Assembly: GCF_002287175.1 (NCBI RefSeq)
Contig: NZ_LMVM01000012.1
Span: 310,001 to 374,000 of the forward strand
DNA: 64,000 nt
Source of the DNA: Methanobacterium bryantii
GTDB lineage: Archaea; Methanobacteriota; Methanobacteria; Methanobacteriales; Methanobacteriaceae
Reading direction: 5' to 3'
Made by a program: the position numbers and the translations under genes. The notes below the pieces were generated by a model that was not told the DNA's origin, searched no databases, and saw only the letters and a list, made by a program, of their open reading frames with translations. Positions 53,017-61,806 of the stretch are shown one piece after another. Each line of letters opens with the position of its first letter. Within the stretch, counting starts at the first letter, position 1.

Positions 53017-53302
53017 AGTATTATTTAGTTGTAAAATGGTATAAACATTGATATTAATTAGAAGAATTGAATTGTTTTAAAATGTTCATGATGATCCTAT
53101 GCACGGTTTATACTTCAGGTTAAACTGTCTCGGTTAATTTAGTTAAAAAATTCTAATTTATTTAAATTAACGATTTAAATTATAGCAATATTCTGGACAT
53201 GAATGTTAAAAAATTATTAGGTGCATTTTAAATAATTTAATAATAGAATAATGATTATTAATGAAAAAGATAAAAAAAATCTTTAATAAATGGGGATATT
53301 CT

Positions 53303-53779
53303 ATGAAAATAGGAATTATCATTCATTCCAGAACTGGCCATACACATTTTGTTGCCCAGAGGCTCGAGGAAAAGCTTTCTGCAGATGGGCATGCGGTAGA
53401 TATTCAACAGTTGAGACTAGCGGGAGGGCAGGATGCCCCTGGCAAAGATAGCATGATCCAAAATCCACCTGATTTAAATGGGTATGATAGAGTTATATTT
53501 GGAGCTCCAGTACATGCCTTTTCCCTTTCAAAGGTAATGGAAGCTTATTTGACACAAGTTTCATCTCTTACAGGTAAAACTGTGGCATGTTTTGTTACCA
53601 AGGGATTACCGTTTGACTGGACTGGTGGAAATCGTGCAATTAATGAACTGAAGGAAATTTGTGAATCTAAATGGGCTACTGTTTCTGGAACAGGGATTGT
53701 AATCTGGAACAAAAACCGCCAAAAACAGATTGATGATCTTGTCGAAAAATTCAGCAGATTAATTGATTTAGATGAATAA
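53303..53779 (+). CDS. Flavodoxin-fold protein, copy A
   Basis: A 158-residue FMN-binding protein: MKIGIIIHSRTGHTHFVAQRLEEKL (T/S-x-T-G-x-T phosphate loop), VIFGAPVHAFSLSKVMEAYL and CFVTKGLPFDWTGGNRAI. The ATG at 53303 follows GGGGATATTCT; an upstream start at 53261 lacks homologous sequence. Close to copy B, 15 nt downstream. Probably a one- or two-electron carrier or a subunit of a flavin-dependent reductase. Confidence 0.87.
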   Translation: MKIGIIIHSRTGHTHFVAQRLEEKLSADGHAVDIQQLRLAGGQDAPGKDSMIQNPPDLNGYDRVIFGAPVHAFSLSKVMEAYLTQVSSLTGKTVACFVTKGLPFDWTGGNRAINELKEICESKWATVSGTGIVIWNKNRQKQIDDLVEKFSRLIDLDE

Positions 53780-53794
53780 AATGGGGATTATACT

Positions 53795-54265
53795 ATGAAA
53801 ATAGGTATTGTTGTTCATTCACAAACAGGTAACACCTGCAAAGTCGCTCAAAAACTTCGGGAGAAGCTTTCAGCATCTGGGAACGATGTAGAAATTCAGA
53901 GGGTGAAAATGGTAGGAGGCGATAAACCGCAGGGTAAAGATATAAAGATTGAAAACCCTCCGGATGTAGGTAAGTACGATGCATTAATTTTTGGAGCTCC
54001 TGTACATGCCTTTTCCCTTGCACCTGCCATGAAAGTATATATGGAACAGATTGCATCACTTCAGAATAAAAAAGTGGCATGTTTTGTTACAAAAGCCCTG
54101 CGTTTTAACTGGACCGGCGGAACCCGTGCAACTGGTCAAATGAAACAAATTTGTCAGGATAAAGGCGCAGTAATGTCTGGAACAGGGATTGTGGTATGGA
54201 ACAAACACCGCAATGAAAAAATTGCCGAGCTGGTTGAAGAATTCAGCGGCTTATTTGACTTATAA
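53795..54265 (+). CDS. Flavodoxin-fold protein, copy B
   Basis: A 156-residue paralog of copy A: MKIGIVVHSQTGNTCKVAQKLREKL, ALIFGAPVHAFSLAPAMKVYMEQ and CFVTKALRFNWTGGTRAT. The ATG follows GGGGATTATACT. Tandem duplication; the four genes 53303-56006 are closely spaced and likely one operon with the EFR1-type fusions. Confidence 0.88.
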   Translation: MKIGIVVHSQTGNTCKVAQKLREKLSASGNDVEIQRVKMVGGDKPQGKDIKIENPPDVGKYDALIFGAPVHAFSLAPAMKVYMEQIASLQNKKVACFVTKALRFNWTGGTRATGQMKQICQDKGAVMSGTGIVVWNKHRNEKIAELVEEFSGLFDL

Positions 54266-54285
54266 ATGAATAAAAAGGTTTTGTC

Positions 54286-55143
54286 ATGAACCTAGAAATT
54301 TACTATTTCTCTGGGACTGGAAATTCATTAACTGTAGCAAAGGATATTGCAGAGAAAATGGGTGGTGATTTGATATCAATACCGTCTGTAATGGATAAAA
54401 AAAGTATAACAACTGATTCAGACGTGATAGGTATTGTTTTTCCGGTATATTACTTGGGAACTGTCAATATTCCCCTTGTTGTGCAGCGATTTGTCATGAA
54501 ACTGGATGGGATAAGTACAAAATATATCTTTGCAGTGTGTACATTTGGTGGAGGGGCTGGTTCCACATTAACAATTCTGGATGAACAACTCAAGAAGCGT
54601 GGAGGCCAGCTTGCATCTGGATTTGGTGTTCAAATGCCGCAGAACGCTTTTAGAAAGCCTTTTGAAAATAAAACAAAACTTTACAGTAATTGGAAAGATA
54701 AAAAACTTGATTTTATTTGTGAACATGTCAAAGCAAAGGACGGCTGGTTTGATACCGATGGGTTATTCATTGGTCTGGTTGTGGCTATTATAGAAAGGAT
54801 GATGAAAGTTGGTTTTTTAAATAGATCTTCCCTAAGATCAATGAAAAAAACAGCACGTCTTCAGGAAGATTCGGATTTAAAATTAGATGAAGTCATTCAT
54901 TTTATGGATAGAAGTTATAGCACTGATGAGAATTGTACGGGCTGCGGTACATGTTCGAAGGTTTGTCAGGTGCGTAATATTGAAATAGTGGATAATAAAC
55001 CGGTATGGCAGCACCACTGTGAGAACTGCCTGGCCTGCATCAAATGGTGCCCGCAAAGTGCAATTCATGGCTATGGGGAACTACCTGGGGGCTATCATCA
55101 TCCGGATGTGAATATTTTGGATATGTTAAGGGAAAGTGATTAA
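54286..55143 (+). CDS. EFR1-type flavodoxin-ferredoxin fusion, copy 1
   Basis: A 285-residue fusion: an N-terminal flavodoxin-like domain (IYYFSGTGNSLTVAKDIAEKM, FPVYYLGTVNIPLVV) and a C-terminal pair of [4Fe-4S] motifs (CTGCGTCSKVCQVRNIE and CENCLACIKWCPQSAI). Known as the EFR1 family, which carries electrons between FMN and iron-sulfur centres. 20 nt after copy B and 11 nt before copy 2, so it is co-transcribed. Confidence 0.9.
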   Translation: MNLEIYYFSGTGNSLTVAKDIAEKMGGDLISIPSVMDKKSITTDSDVIGIVFPVYYLGTVNIPLVVQRFVMKLDGISTKYIFAVCTFGGGAGSTLTILDEQLKKRGGQLASGFGVQMPQNAFRKPFENKTKLYSNWKDKKLDFICEHVKAKDGWFDTDGLFIGLVVAIIERMMKVGFLNRSSLRSMKKTARLQEDSDLKLDEVIHFMDRSYSTDENCTGCGTCSKVCQVRNIEIVDNKPVWQHHCENCLACIKWCPQSAIHGYGELPGGYHHPDVNILDMLRESD

Positions 55144-55154
55144 CGGGGGATTTT

Positions 55155-56006
55155 ATGGGCACTGAAATTTATTATTTCTCAGGAACTGGAAACTCCTTAT
55201 ATATAACTCTGGAATTACAAAAAAGGATTCCAGAAACGGAATTAATACCTATAGTGGGCCTTTTAGATATGGATGCCGTAAAAACCAGTGCAGAAACAGT
55301 GGGGATTATATTTCCTATCCATCTTGCAATGGCCCCTCCAATTGTAATTGAATTTTTGAAAAAGATGGACTTAAAATCAGCAAAATATATATTTGCAGTC
55401 GCAACACGTGAAGGCAGTCAGCACAGGGCATTCGCTGATTTTAAAAAGGTACTGGGCAAGAAGGGTAAAGATCTAAACTCCTATTTTACTTTGAATATGG
55501 CAAGCAACGACCCCAAGTTTAAAAACTGGCACCCGGCAGCAGCAGAAGAACTGGCAGATATAGAATCTGAAATTCAAAATAATCTGGAATACATTCAGGA
55601 TATTATTTTAAACAAAGATGAAAGCCATGAAAAAGACACTCATTTCACTGTTGATATGCCTCTTTTCCCGATTTTCTCGCTGTTCCTTCCAGTTCTTAAT
55701 AAATTTTATAATGTTGAGTTTTATGCTAATTCAAAATGTACAGGTTGTGGAACCTGCAAAAAGGTTTGTTTATCTGGCAAGATAAAGATGGTCAATGGAA
55801 AGCCGGTATGGCAGAAAAATGTAGATAGTTTCTTCTGCCATGCATGTTTAAATTACTGCCCAGAACAAGCGGTTCAAATTAAATCTAACCTCTTTTTAAA
55901 GTCTTACACTGAAGAAAATGATAGGTATTCTCATCCTTATGCAACAGCAGATGATATTGCAGGACAGAAAAATAATTTAAAGTATTTTCAATCAACTTGG
56001 GAATAA
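55155..56006 (+). CDS. EFR1-type flavodoxin-ferredoxin fusion, copy 2
   Basis: A 283-residue paralog: EIYYFSGTGNSLYITLELQKRI, IIFPIHLAMAPPIVIEFL, and CTGCGTCKKVCLSGKIK with a second cluster in CHACLNYCPEQAV. The second motif lacks one Cys of the usual CxxCxxC (FFCHACLNYC), so that cluster may be altered. Probably a diverged electron carrier working with copy 1. Confidence 0.88.
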   Translation: MGTEIYYFSGTGNSLYITLELQKRIPETELIPIVGLLDMDAVKTSAETVGIIFPIHLAMAPPIVIEFLKKMDLKSAKYIFAVATREGSQHRAFADFKKVLGKKGKDLNSYFTLNMASNDPKFKNWHPAAAEELADIESEIQNNLEYIQDIILNKDESHEKDTHFTVDMPLFPIFSLFLPVLNKFYNVEFYANSKCTGCGTCKKVCLSGKIKMVNGKPVWQKNVDSFFCHACLNYCPEQAVQIKSNLFLKSYTEENDRYSHPYATADDIAGQKNNLKYFQSTWE

Positions 56007-56141
56007 TCCACAAATTTTTTCCGGCATCAGGTCAATTTGTCATAGAAGATTGGGTATGAATAAATTTATAAGGAAGTTAATTTGAAAAAAAATATAAATG
56101 AAGCTCATGCGATACTTTGAGTCTGATTTACAGGAGTTCCT

Positions 56142-56423
56142 ATGAAGAAAGTGTTTTTGTGGTGGTTAATAGCAGGTAGTAAAGGCGGGGAAAACCGCGC
56201 CAGGATAATACTTGAATTAAATAGAAGACCATATAATGCTAATAAACTTGCTCAAAAGCTTTCACTTGATTATAAAACAATAAGGCATCATATAGATGTT
56301 TTAGAGGAAAATAACCTGGTAAAATCCACTGGAGAAACGTATGGTGCATTATATTTCCTTTCTGATGAAATGGAAAAGGGATTTGATATATTCCTGGAAA
56401 TTTGGGAAGAATTTAAAGAATGA
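56142..56423 (+). CDS. ArsR-type winged-helix regulator, paralog of 19877
   Basis: A 93-residue DNA-binding protein: NRARIILELNRRPYNANKLAQKL, LDYKTIRHHIDVLEENNLV and GALYFLSDEMEKGF. It resembles the 19.9 kb regulator from end to end and follows CAGGAGTTCCT. A small membrane protein gene follows at 27 nt, so it may regulate that gene or the redox operon before it. Confidence 0.85.
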   Translation: MKKVFLWWLIAGSKGGENRARIILELNRRPYNANKLAQKLSLDYKTIRHHIDVLEENNLVKSTGETYGALYFLSDEMEKGFDIFLEIWEEFKE

Positions 56424-56450
56424 TAAAATTGGAAAGAAAAGGTAAAAAAC

Positions 56451-56783
56451 ATGTTAATGGAAATTAATTTATTTGGACTGCCAGATATAATACCTACTTT
56501 GTTAATACTGGTTAAATACTCTGCTTTAATAACAAGCGTTGCAAATATCTGCCTTTTAGCAGGTATGCTCTATGTATACATGGAAAGATACCTGAAAGTT
56601 AAGTCCAAATTCACCACAACTCTGGTTTTATTTGCGTCACTTTTCCTGATTCAAAACATTTTATTTTCGATTTATTTCTTATTCAGCATCCCTGAAACTC
56701 TTTTCAATGCTATTCTTCCTTTTATATTTTTGGGTCTTGAATTTACAGCCTTAACATTGCTTTTAATGGTAACAAGGGAATAA
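56451..56783 (+). CDS. Small membrane protein next to the ArsR-type regulator
   Basis: A 110-residue protein with three hydrophobic helices (about 10-40, 55-75 and 82-107) and short polar loops. No known motif. It starts at ATG 56451 (a second ATG at 56457 is possible) behind a weak GGTAAAAAAC site. Regulator and membrane protein are probably one unit; function unknown. Confidence 0.7.
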   Translation: MLMEINLFGLPDIIPTLLILVKYSALITSVANICLLAGMLYVYMERYLKVKSKFTTTLVLFASLFLIQNILFSIYFLFSIPETLFNAILPFIFLGLEFTALTLLLMVTRE

Positions 56784-57058
56784 TTATTAATATTTTTTAA
56801 GTATACTCTTCAATAATTTGATTTTTTTTAATTGAAGGGTTTAAATTCATTTTTTAATATAAATTCATTGATTTTTTGGGAGGGAATTTGGAGGGAAATC
56901 CCACACTAATGTGAGGAAAATTTGGAAAAATTACTTTTAAGAGTTTAAACAAGATTTAAGTATTCAATAAATTATAAAAAATGAAACTCATTGATCAAAT
57001 TGTAAATTAGATAAAAAAACATCATTTGAGTTTTAGAATTCAGGTAGGGGCAATTAGA

Positions 57059-58018
57059 ATGATTAATAGTAAGGAAATTAAATCGGTCAAACTGGCATCG
57101 TTTACAAAGATGACGGCTTCAATTTATGGAGTTTTGGGCTTTATTGCAGCTTTAGTGATGTTAGTAACGTTAATAATCATGCAGACTGTGGGAGTTATTC
57201 CTCAATTGGCACCTCAATGGGGGCAGTTTAATTTTGTAACAGGATTAGGAATACCTTTACTTGTACTCCTTCCAATAGGTGCGTTTTTCATTACAATAGT
57301 AATAAGTCTTTTCTCAGTAATGATTTACAACGTATTAGTACCAAGATTAGGAGGTATAAGGTTAGAATTAGAAGGTGAAGATGTAGTAAAAATTCCGGTA
57401 ATTTCTTTTTCCTTGATTTTATCAGCAATAGGAGCTATATGGGCATTTATAGTGGGATTATTAACGGCGGCATTAATTGCACCACTGTTTTCAGTAATAA
57501 GTACTCCTTCTATAGCATCTAATATCACAGATAATTTAACTAACACTACTGGAGCAACAGTAATAAGTATTTCTTCTGTAACAACTAATATCACAACTAA
57601 TTTAACTAATACTACTGGAACAACTATACCTGACGGCACATTTGGAGCTGCAGGAATAATATTGGCCTTGTTGTTAGTAATAGGACTGCCTATACTGGCA
57701 TTCGTATTTGGATTTATATGGAACGCATTATTTGCACTATTTTATAACTATTTAGTTACCAGAGTAGCTAAAATTAAGTTAGAATTTGCCAATATAACTG
57801 GAAGCTTACACGAACTTAAGCATGTACCTGTAATACCAACAGCCCTGGCTGTGGCCCTGGTTTTCACATTATTAGGAATAATATCTGGTATCTTAGATGG
57901 AAATTATGGCGAATTTATAACCAATTTCGTGTTCTACTTCATAGAAACAGCGTTAGTCGCGCTTTTATATAACTACCTGGCACCTAAAATTGGTTCAATT
58001 AAAATTAATATGGTATAA
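57059..58018 (+). CDS. Multi-pass membrane protein with repeat in an outer loop
   Basis: A 319-residue paralog of 29374-30321: INSKEIKSVKLASFTKMTASIYG, MIYNVLVPRLGGIRLEL, ISFSLILSAIGAIWAFIVG, then a Ser/Thr/Asn-rich loop and LYNYLAPKIGSIKIN at the end. The loop is a 66-nt tandem repeat (57494-57625) adding two 22-residue units rich in N-x-T/S. I chose the ATG at 57059, which matches the paralog's N-terminus; an upstream TTG at 57026 is less likely. Function unknown. Confidence 0.78.
   Translation: MINSKEIKSVKLASFTKMTASIYGVLGFIAALVMLVTLIIMQTVGVIPQLAPQWGQFNFVTGLGIPLLVLLPIGAFFITIVISLFSVMIYNVLVPRLGGIRLELEGEDVVKIPVISFSLILSAIGAIWAFIVGLLTAALIAPLFSVISTPSIASNITDNLTNTTGATVISISSVTTNITTNLTNTTGTTIPDGTFGAAGIILALLLVIGLPILAFVFGFIWNALFALFYNYLVTRVAKIKLEFANITGSLHELKHVPVIPTALAVALVFTLLGIISGILDGNYGEFITNFVFYFIETALVALLYNYLAPKIGSIKINMV
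57494..57625 (+). repeat. In-frame 66-nt tandem duplication
   Basis: Two adjacent 66-nt units (57494-57559 and 57560-57625) begin GTAATAAGTA and contain AATATCACA...AATTTAACTAA. Each encodes 22 residues with two or three N-x-T/S sites. The paralog at 29 kb does not have it. Confidence 0.75.
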
Positions 58019-58063
58019 TGAATTTGATTCAAGTTCACACCACCTCCGTGAAAAATGGTAACT

Positions 58064-58106
58064 TGGTCCATGAAGTGTAAACCTCTGGGGTTCACATCAT
58101 GGACCA
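58064..58106 (+). other. Strong hairpin in the spacer before a flavodoxin gene
   Basis: TGGTCCATGA (58064-58073) and TCATGGACCA (58097-58106) pair perfectly over 10 bp. The inner arms AGTGTAAACC and GGTTCACA extend the stem with a small bulge around a TCTGG loop. Located 46 nt past the membrane protein gene and 44 nt before the next start; it could be a terminator or a leader structure. Confidence 0.5.
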
Positions 58107-58149
58107 GGACTTCCAAAAACCAAAATAAATGGAAGGGAGTTTGGGAAAA

Positions 58150-58611
58150 ATGAAATCAATACTAATTTTATATTCTTACCACCACCATAATACTGAAAAG
58201 ATCGCTAAGGCAATTGCCCAAGTTTTAAGTGCAGATATAATATTGCCGAAGGACGTAAATCCAGAATCACTTCAATATTATGATCTCATTGGTTTTGGTT
58301 CGGGAATATATGGTGCAAAACATGATGAATCTCTGCTTAAGCTTGCAGATAGGTTACCTGAAGTTAATAATAAGGATGCATTCATTTTTTCAACTGCAGG
58401 AATAACGGGGAAATCCAAAATCTCAAAAGATCATTCTACACTCAAATATAAACTGGAATCTAAAGGTTATACTATCATTGATGAATTCCAATGCAAAGGT
58501 TTTAACACCAACAGTTTTCTTAGACTATTTGGAGGAATGAATAAGGGTAGACCTAACATTGAAGACCTGAAACATGCGGAAGAATTTGCTAAGGGCATGA
58601 TTTCAGAATAG
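58150..58611 (+). CDS. Flavodoxin-fold protein, copy C
   Basis: A 153-residue FMN-binding protein from the ATG at 58150 (behind GGGAAAA): ILILYSYHHHNTEKIAKAIAQVL, DLIGFGSGIYGAKHDESLL and FIFSTAGITGKSKISKDHSTLK. The His-rich loop replaces the usual S-x-T-G-x-T, so FMN binding may differ from copies A and B. It resembles flavodoxins of the menaquinone-dependent protoporphyrinogen-oxidase-like group. Monocistronic. Confidence 0.82.
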   Translation: MKSILILYSYHHHNTEKIAKAIAQVLSADIILPKDVNPESLQYYDLIGFGSGIYGAKHDESLLKLADRLPEVNNKDAFIFSTAGITGKSKISKDHSTLKYKLESKGYTIIDEFQCKGFNTNSFLRLFGGMNKGRPNIEDLKHAEEFAKGMISE

Positions 58612-58686
58612 ATCGGTTAAACTATAAAAGAAAGATAAATATCATCATAACTGAGCATAAAGTAATCTAAATAGGGATAAATACTT

Positions 58687-58960
58687 ATGAAAGCAATTAT
58701 ATGCAAAAAATAAGGATAGCCTGAAGTTCTTCAACAGAAGTAGAAAAACCTGTTCTAAAGATAATGAGATATGGTAAAACTATATGATGCAACAGTATCA
58801 ACATGTGATGTTGAAATTCGAAAATTTAAAATTCCCATGTGGTTATGGCTCCCTGCAAATAGGATTTGGCATCAGAGGACCAGGACAAAAAATATTAGGT
58901 CAGGAATTAATCTGATAGGAGGTAAGCAACTTACTCAAATGCAACGGTGAAATGGCGATT
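58687..58960 (+). pseudogene. Decayed zinc-type (MDR) alcohol dehydrogenase/quinone reductase
   Basis: From the ATG at 58687 fragments line up with the family: MKAIICKK, PEVLQ, VEKP, TVSTCDVEIRKFK, PMWLWLPA, GFGIRGP, TKILGQEL, then QLTQ. Stops and frame changes interrupt every 8-25 codons, so nothing translatable is left. The original would be an MDR-type enzyme beginning KAIICKKYGSPEVL. The C-terminal half is gone. The rest of the spacer up to 59228 shows nothing clear. Confidence 0.7.
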
Positions 58961-59228
58961 TAAATGTTAATTCCTATTTTTATGGTTATCATGTCTCTGT
59001 TATTGCCTTATTTAATAAATTGTTGGTTAAACATTATTCATATTCTTGTTTTTAATCTCCTGGATTGCATACACATCCTGTTTATGACAAATTTTTGATA
59101 GTTATTGGATTTAGGTTTAGGGTAGTAGTGGTTAGTGTGCATGGAATTGGATTTAAAATGAATATATTATTATTCCTATTGACAGATTATATTCATGGCA
59201 ATTAATAGTCAAAATTGGAGAGAAAAAT

Positions 59229-59906
59229 ATGCCGCAGGAAATCAAAACAATTGAATTGCCCATTAAGTTAGGTGTAATTAAATTAGGCAGTGTAAACTGT
59301 TACATTGTAAAAAACGGTAATGATTATGTATTAATTGATACAGGGCCTTCAAATAAACGTTTTGACCTTGAAAAAGAACTGGAAGATGCAGGCTGCACAC
59401 CCGAAAATCTTAATCTTATAATTTTAACCCATGGAGACTTTGATCATACTGGTAACGCGGATTATCTACGTGAAAAATTTGATGCAAAGATAGCCATGCA
59501 CTATGGAGATTTAGAAATAGTCAAGCATGGAGATATGTTCTCCAACAGAAAAGGTAATTTTCTAATTAAAATGTTAGCTCCTATCCTCTTTAGCTTTGGT
59601 AAATCAGAAAGATTTAGGCCTGATCTGCATATAGATGATGAACACAGCTTCTTAGAATATGGTTTTGACGCTAAAGTTATCTATCTTCCTGGGCACTCTA
59701 AGGGTTCTATAGGGGTTCTTACAGATGATGGCAATCTATTTTGCGGCGATCTGTTTACAAATAATAAAAATCCCGCTTTAAACTCTATTATTGATGATGA
59801 TGAAGAAGCTGATGCAAGTGTTGAAAAATTAAAAGGTATGGAATTAAAAACAGTTTATCCGGGACATGGAAAACTGTTTTTATGGGCTGAATTTTTAGAA
59901 AAGTAA
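59229..59906 (+). CDS. Metallo-beta-lactamase-fold hydrolase
   Basis: A 225-residue MBL-fold protein: NCYIVKNGNDYVLIDTGPS, LTHGDFDHTGNADYL, PGHSKGSIGVLTDDGNLFCGDLFTNN and YPGHGKLF. The usual THxHxDH metal motif reads THGDFDH, with Asp in place of the second His, a variant seen in several uncharacterised hydrolases that still bind metal. Glyoxalase-II- or quorum-type thioester or lactone hydrolysis is possible. The ATG follows GGAGAGAAAAAT. Confidence 0.88.
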   Translation: MPQEIKTIELPIKLGVIKLGSVNCYIVKNGNDYVLIDTGPSNKRFDLEKELEDAGCTPENLNLIILTHGDFDHTGNADYLREKFDAKIAMHYGDLEIVKHGDMFSNRKGNFLIKMLAPILFSFGKSERFRPDLHIDDEHSFLEYGFDAKVIYLPGHSKGSIGVLTDDGNLFCGDLFTNNKNPALNSIIDDDEEADASVEKLKGMELKTVYPGHGKLFLWAEFLEK

Positions 59907-60005
59907 GCTTGAGAGCTGTGAAAATGTTTTTAATTCGTTTATTTTTATCAATATGAAATTAAATGGGCTTTTGATGTGCCTGAATGATATAAAAAAGGAG
60001 TTAGT

Positions 60006-60653
60006 ATGGATAAATACCTTAACCCGAATTTTAAAAATTCTGCACTCATAACAGTCGATGTACAAAAAGATACACTGGATGGCCAACCATTTGAAATCCA
60101 AGGTACTTCTACCGCTTTGCCGTATATGAAGCAGTTATTGGATACGTATCGTGCGTACAAGCTTCCAGTAATACATGTTGTAAGGATCTATAAGACAGAC
60201 AGGTCAAATGTTGATTTATGCAGAAGGAAATTGATTGAAGAAGGCAATCCCATACTTGAAGAGAATAGTCCAGGTGCAGAATTAGCGGAAGAACTTTTGG
60301 GTGATGATTCTGTACGAATTAATTCAAAACTCTTACTTTCAGGTGGGATTCAAAAAATAACTGAAAATGAAGTGATAATTTACAAACCGAGATGGGGTGC
60401 GTTTTACAACACCCCTCTTCAAGAATATTTGCAGGGATTAAAAGTGGACACGCTTGTTTTTGCAGGGTGTAACTACCCAAACTGCCCAAGAACATCCATA
60501 TATGAAGCAAGTGAAAGGGATTACAGGGTTGTTGTTGCTGAAGATGCTCTTTCAGGATGTTATGCACGAGGAATAAAAGAAATGGAAAATATCGGAGTGC
60601 TTGTTGATACAACTGAAAATATAGTACATATGGTCCGCGACCAGATGGATTAA
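60006..60653 (+). CDS. Isochorismatase-family cysteine hydrolase
   Basis: A 215-residue hydrolase with the catalytic triad of the family: Asp in ALITVDVQKDTLDG, Lys in IYKPRWGAFYNT and Cys in VFAGCNYPNCPRTSIYEA. Members hydrolyse amides such as nicotinamide, N-carbamoyl compounds or isochorismate; the exact substrate is not clear. The extra Cys in NCPRTS is unusual. The ATG follows AAAGGAGTTAGT. Confidence 0.87.
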   Translation: MDKYLNPNFKNSALITVDVQKDTLDGQPFEIQGTSTALPYMKQLLDTYRAYKLPVIHVVRIYKTDRSNVDLCRRKLIEEGNPILEENSPGAELAEELLGDDSVRINSKLLLSGGIQKITENEVIIYKPRWGAFYNTPLQEYLQGLKVDTLVFAGCNYPNCPRTSIYEASERDYRVVVAEDALSGCYARGIKEMENIGVLVDTTENIVHMVRDQMD

Positions 60654-60769
60654 AGATAAATTATAAAAATTTGGATAATAATGTCCTGATTATTTAAAGA
60701 ACTGTCTTAATGACATTTGAAAACATAGTTTGAGATGTCTAGGTTGCCAACACAGATGAAGGAAGAAAA

Positions 60770-61553
60770 ATGACTAATTTACCAAAAGATGTCAAAATAG
60801 TTATAAATGATTATATATCGATATTTTTAATACAAAATTGCTGGATTTAATGGAATCATTCTATCTTATCGGTTCTGCGGCATTAAATGATTATAACGGT
60901 AAAAGTGATATTGATTTTATTTCTATAATTAAAAAGGAAATAAACACTTCTGAAGTGGAAAAAATTAAAGAAATACACAAAAAAATGGGGTCTAAATACC
61001 TTAAAAGCAAGTTAAAAGGTTCCTATGTTACACCAAAGCAGGTTAAAGTACTGGATAAAAATGAAGTACCTGTTGTGTATTTTGATGGGAAACATGTAAG
61101 AGATAATGGTAAATCTGGAAATACGGGTATTGTAGCGGGGTTCATATTGAAAAATTATGGTATAACAGTGACAGGCAAGCCTCCAGAACACTATGTTCCA
61201 CATATATATGTTGATGATTTAGTCAGCTATGTTAAATTAAATGCAAATACCTAATGGACTAACTGGACTGCAAAGGTATCAAAAAGAATTTCAGTAATAG
61301 CACCTTGGCGCTCTTTGGGCAAAAAGTGGAGTGGGGAGTGCTGAGCATCTCGACTTTATTATACTATGTATGAAGGGACATAGTATCAAAATAGGAAGCG
61401 GGAAAGTATGTATTGGAGAGGGTTCCTCCTTATTTTGAAAAGATATTAAAGGAAGCTTTAAGAATCCGTAAGGGTGAATCAAAAAGTTATTATAGTTCTC
61501 CTTTTAGGCGCAGGAAGGATACATTATCGTTTATGTGGTATATGATTCACTAG
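60770..61553 (+). pseudogene. Aminoglycoside-nucleotidyltransferase-like gene, decayed
   Basis: The first frame starts at ATG 60770 (NLPKDVKIVINDYISIF) and stops. A second frame carries the core 60838-61254 with ESFYLIGSAALNDYNGKSDIDFISI (nucleotidyltransferase GS...DxD motif) and QVKVLDKNEVPVVYFDGKH. After the stop at 61254, fragments in shifting frames continue NWTAKVSKK, VEWGVLSISRLYYTMYEG, IRKGESKSYYSSPFRRRKDTLSF to TAG at 61551-61553. This is the AadA/DUF4111 type, normally about 260 residues. At least three lesions make it non-functional, although the core frame is still open. Confidence 0.8.
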
Positions 61554-61698
61554 TTCAATGATTAAAAATTTAAATAAGTACTGGGACTTATTTTATTAAA
61601 TAATCTTTTTTATATAATTTTAGACTTTAAAACTCTCTAAAAAATTTATTTTTCGTAAATATTAATTTTTAAAACAGATAATGTGATGTAATTGTCGA

Positions 61699-61749
61699 CA
61701 TATTTATATACTACTGCGATATAATCACTACTACGATTATATCGTAGTA
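61699..61749 (+). promoter_or_regulatory. MFS promoter with MarR-type palindrome
   Basis: A TATA element (TATTTATATA, 61701-61710) is followed by TACTACGAT (61729-61737), TAT, ATCGTAGTA (61741-61749), a perfect 9-bp inverted repeat of 21 nt in all, over the predicted start near 61735. More CGATATA half-sites flank it (about 61717, 61750 and 61767). Confidence 0.68.
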
Positions 61750-61806
61750 ACGATATAATCCTAACTACGATATATTTATAAACATATTATAAAAAGGAGG
61801 CTTTAA

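Noticed and set aside
58064..58106. Intrinsic terminator only
   Set aside because: No T-tract follows the stem, so I left its role open.
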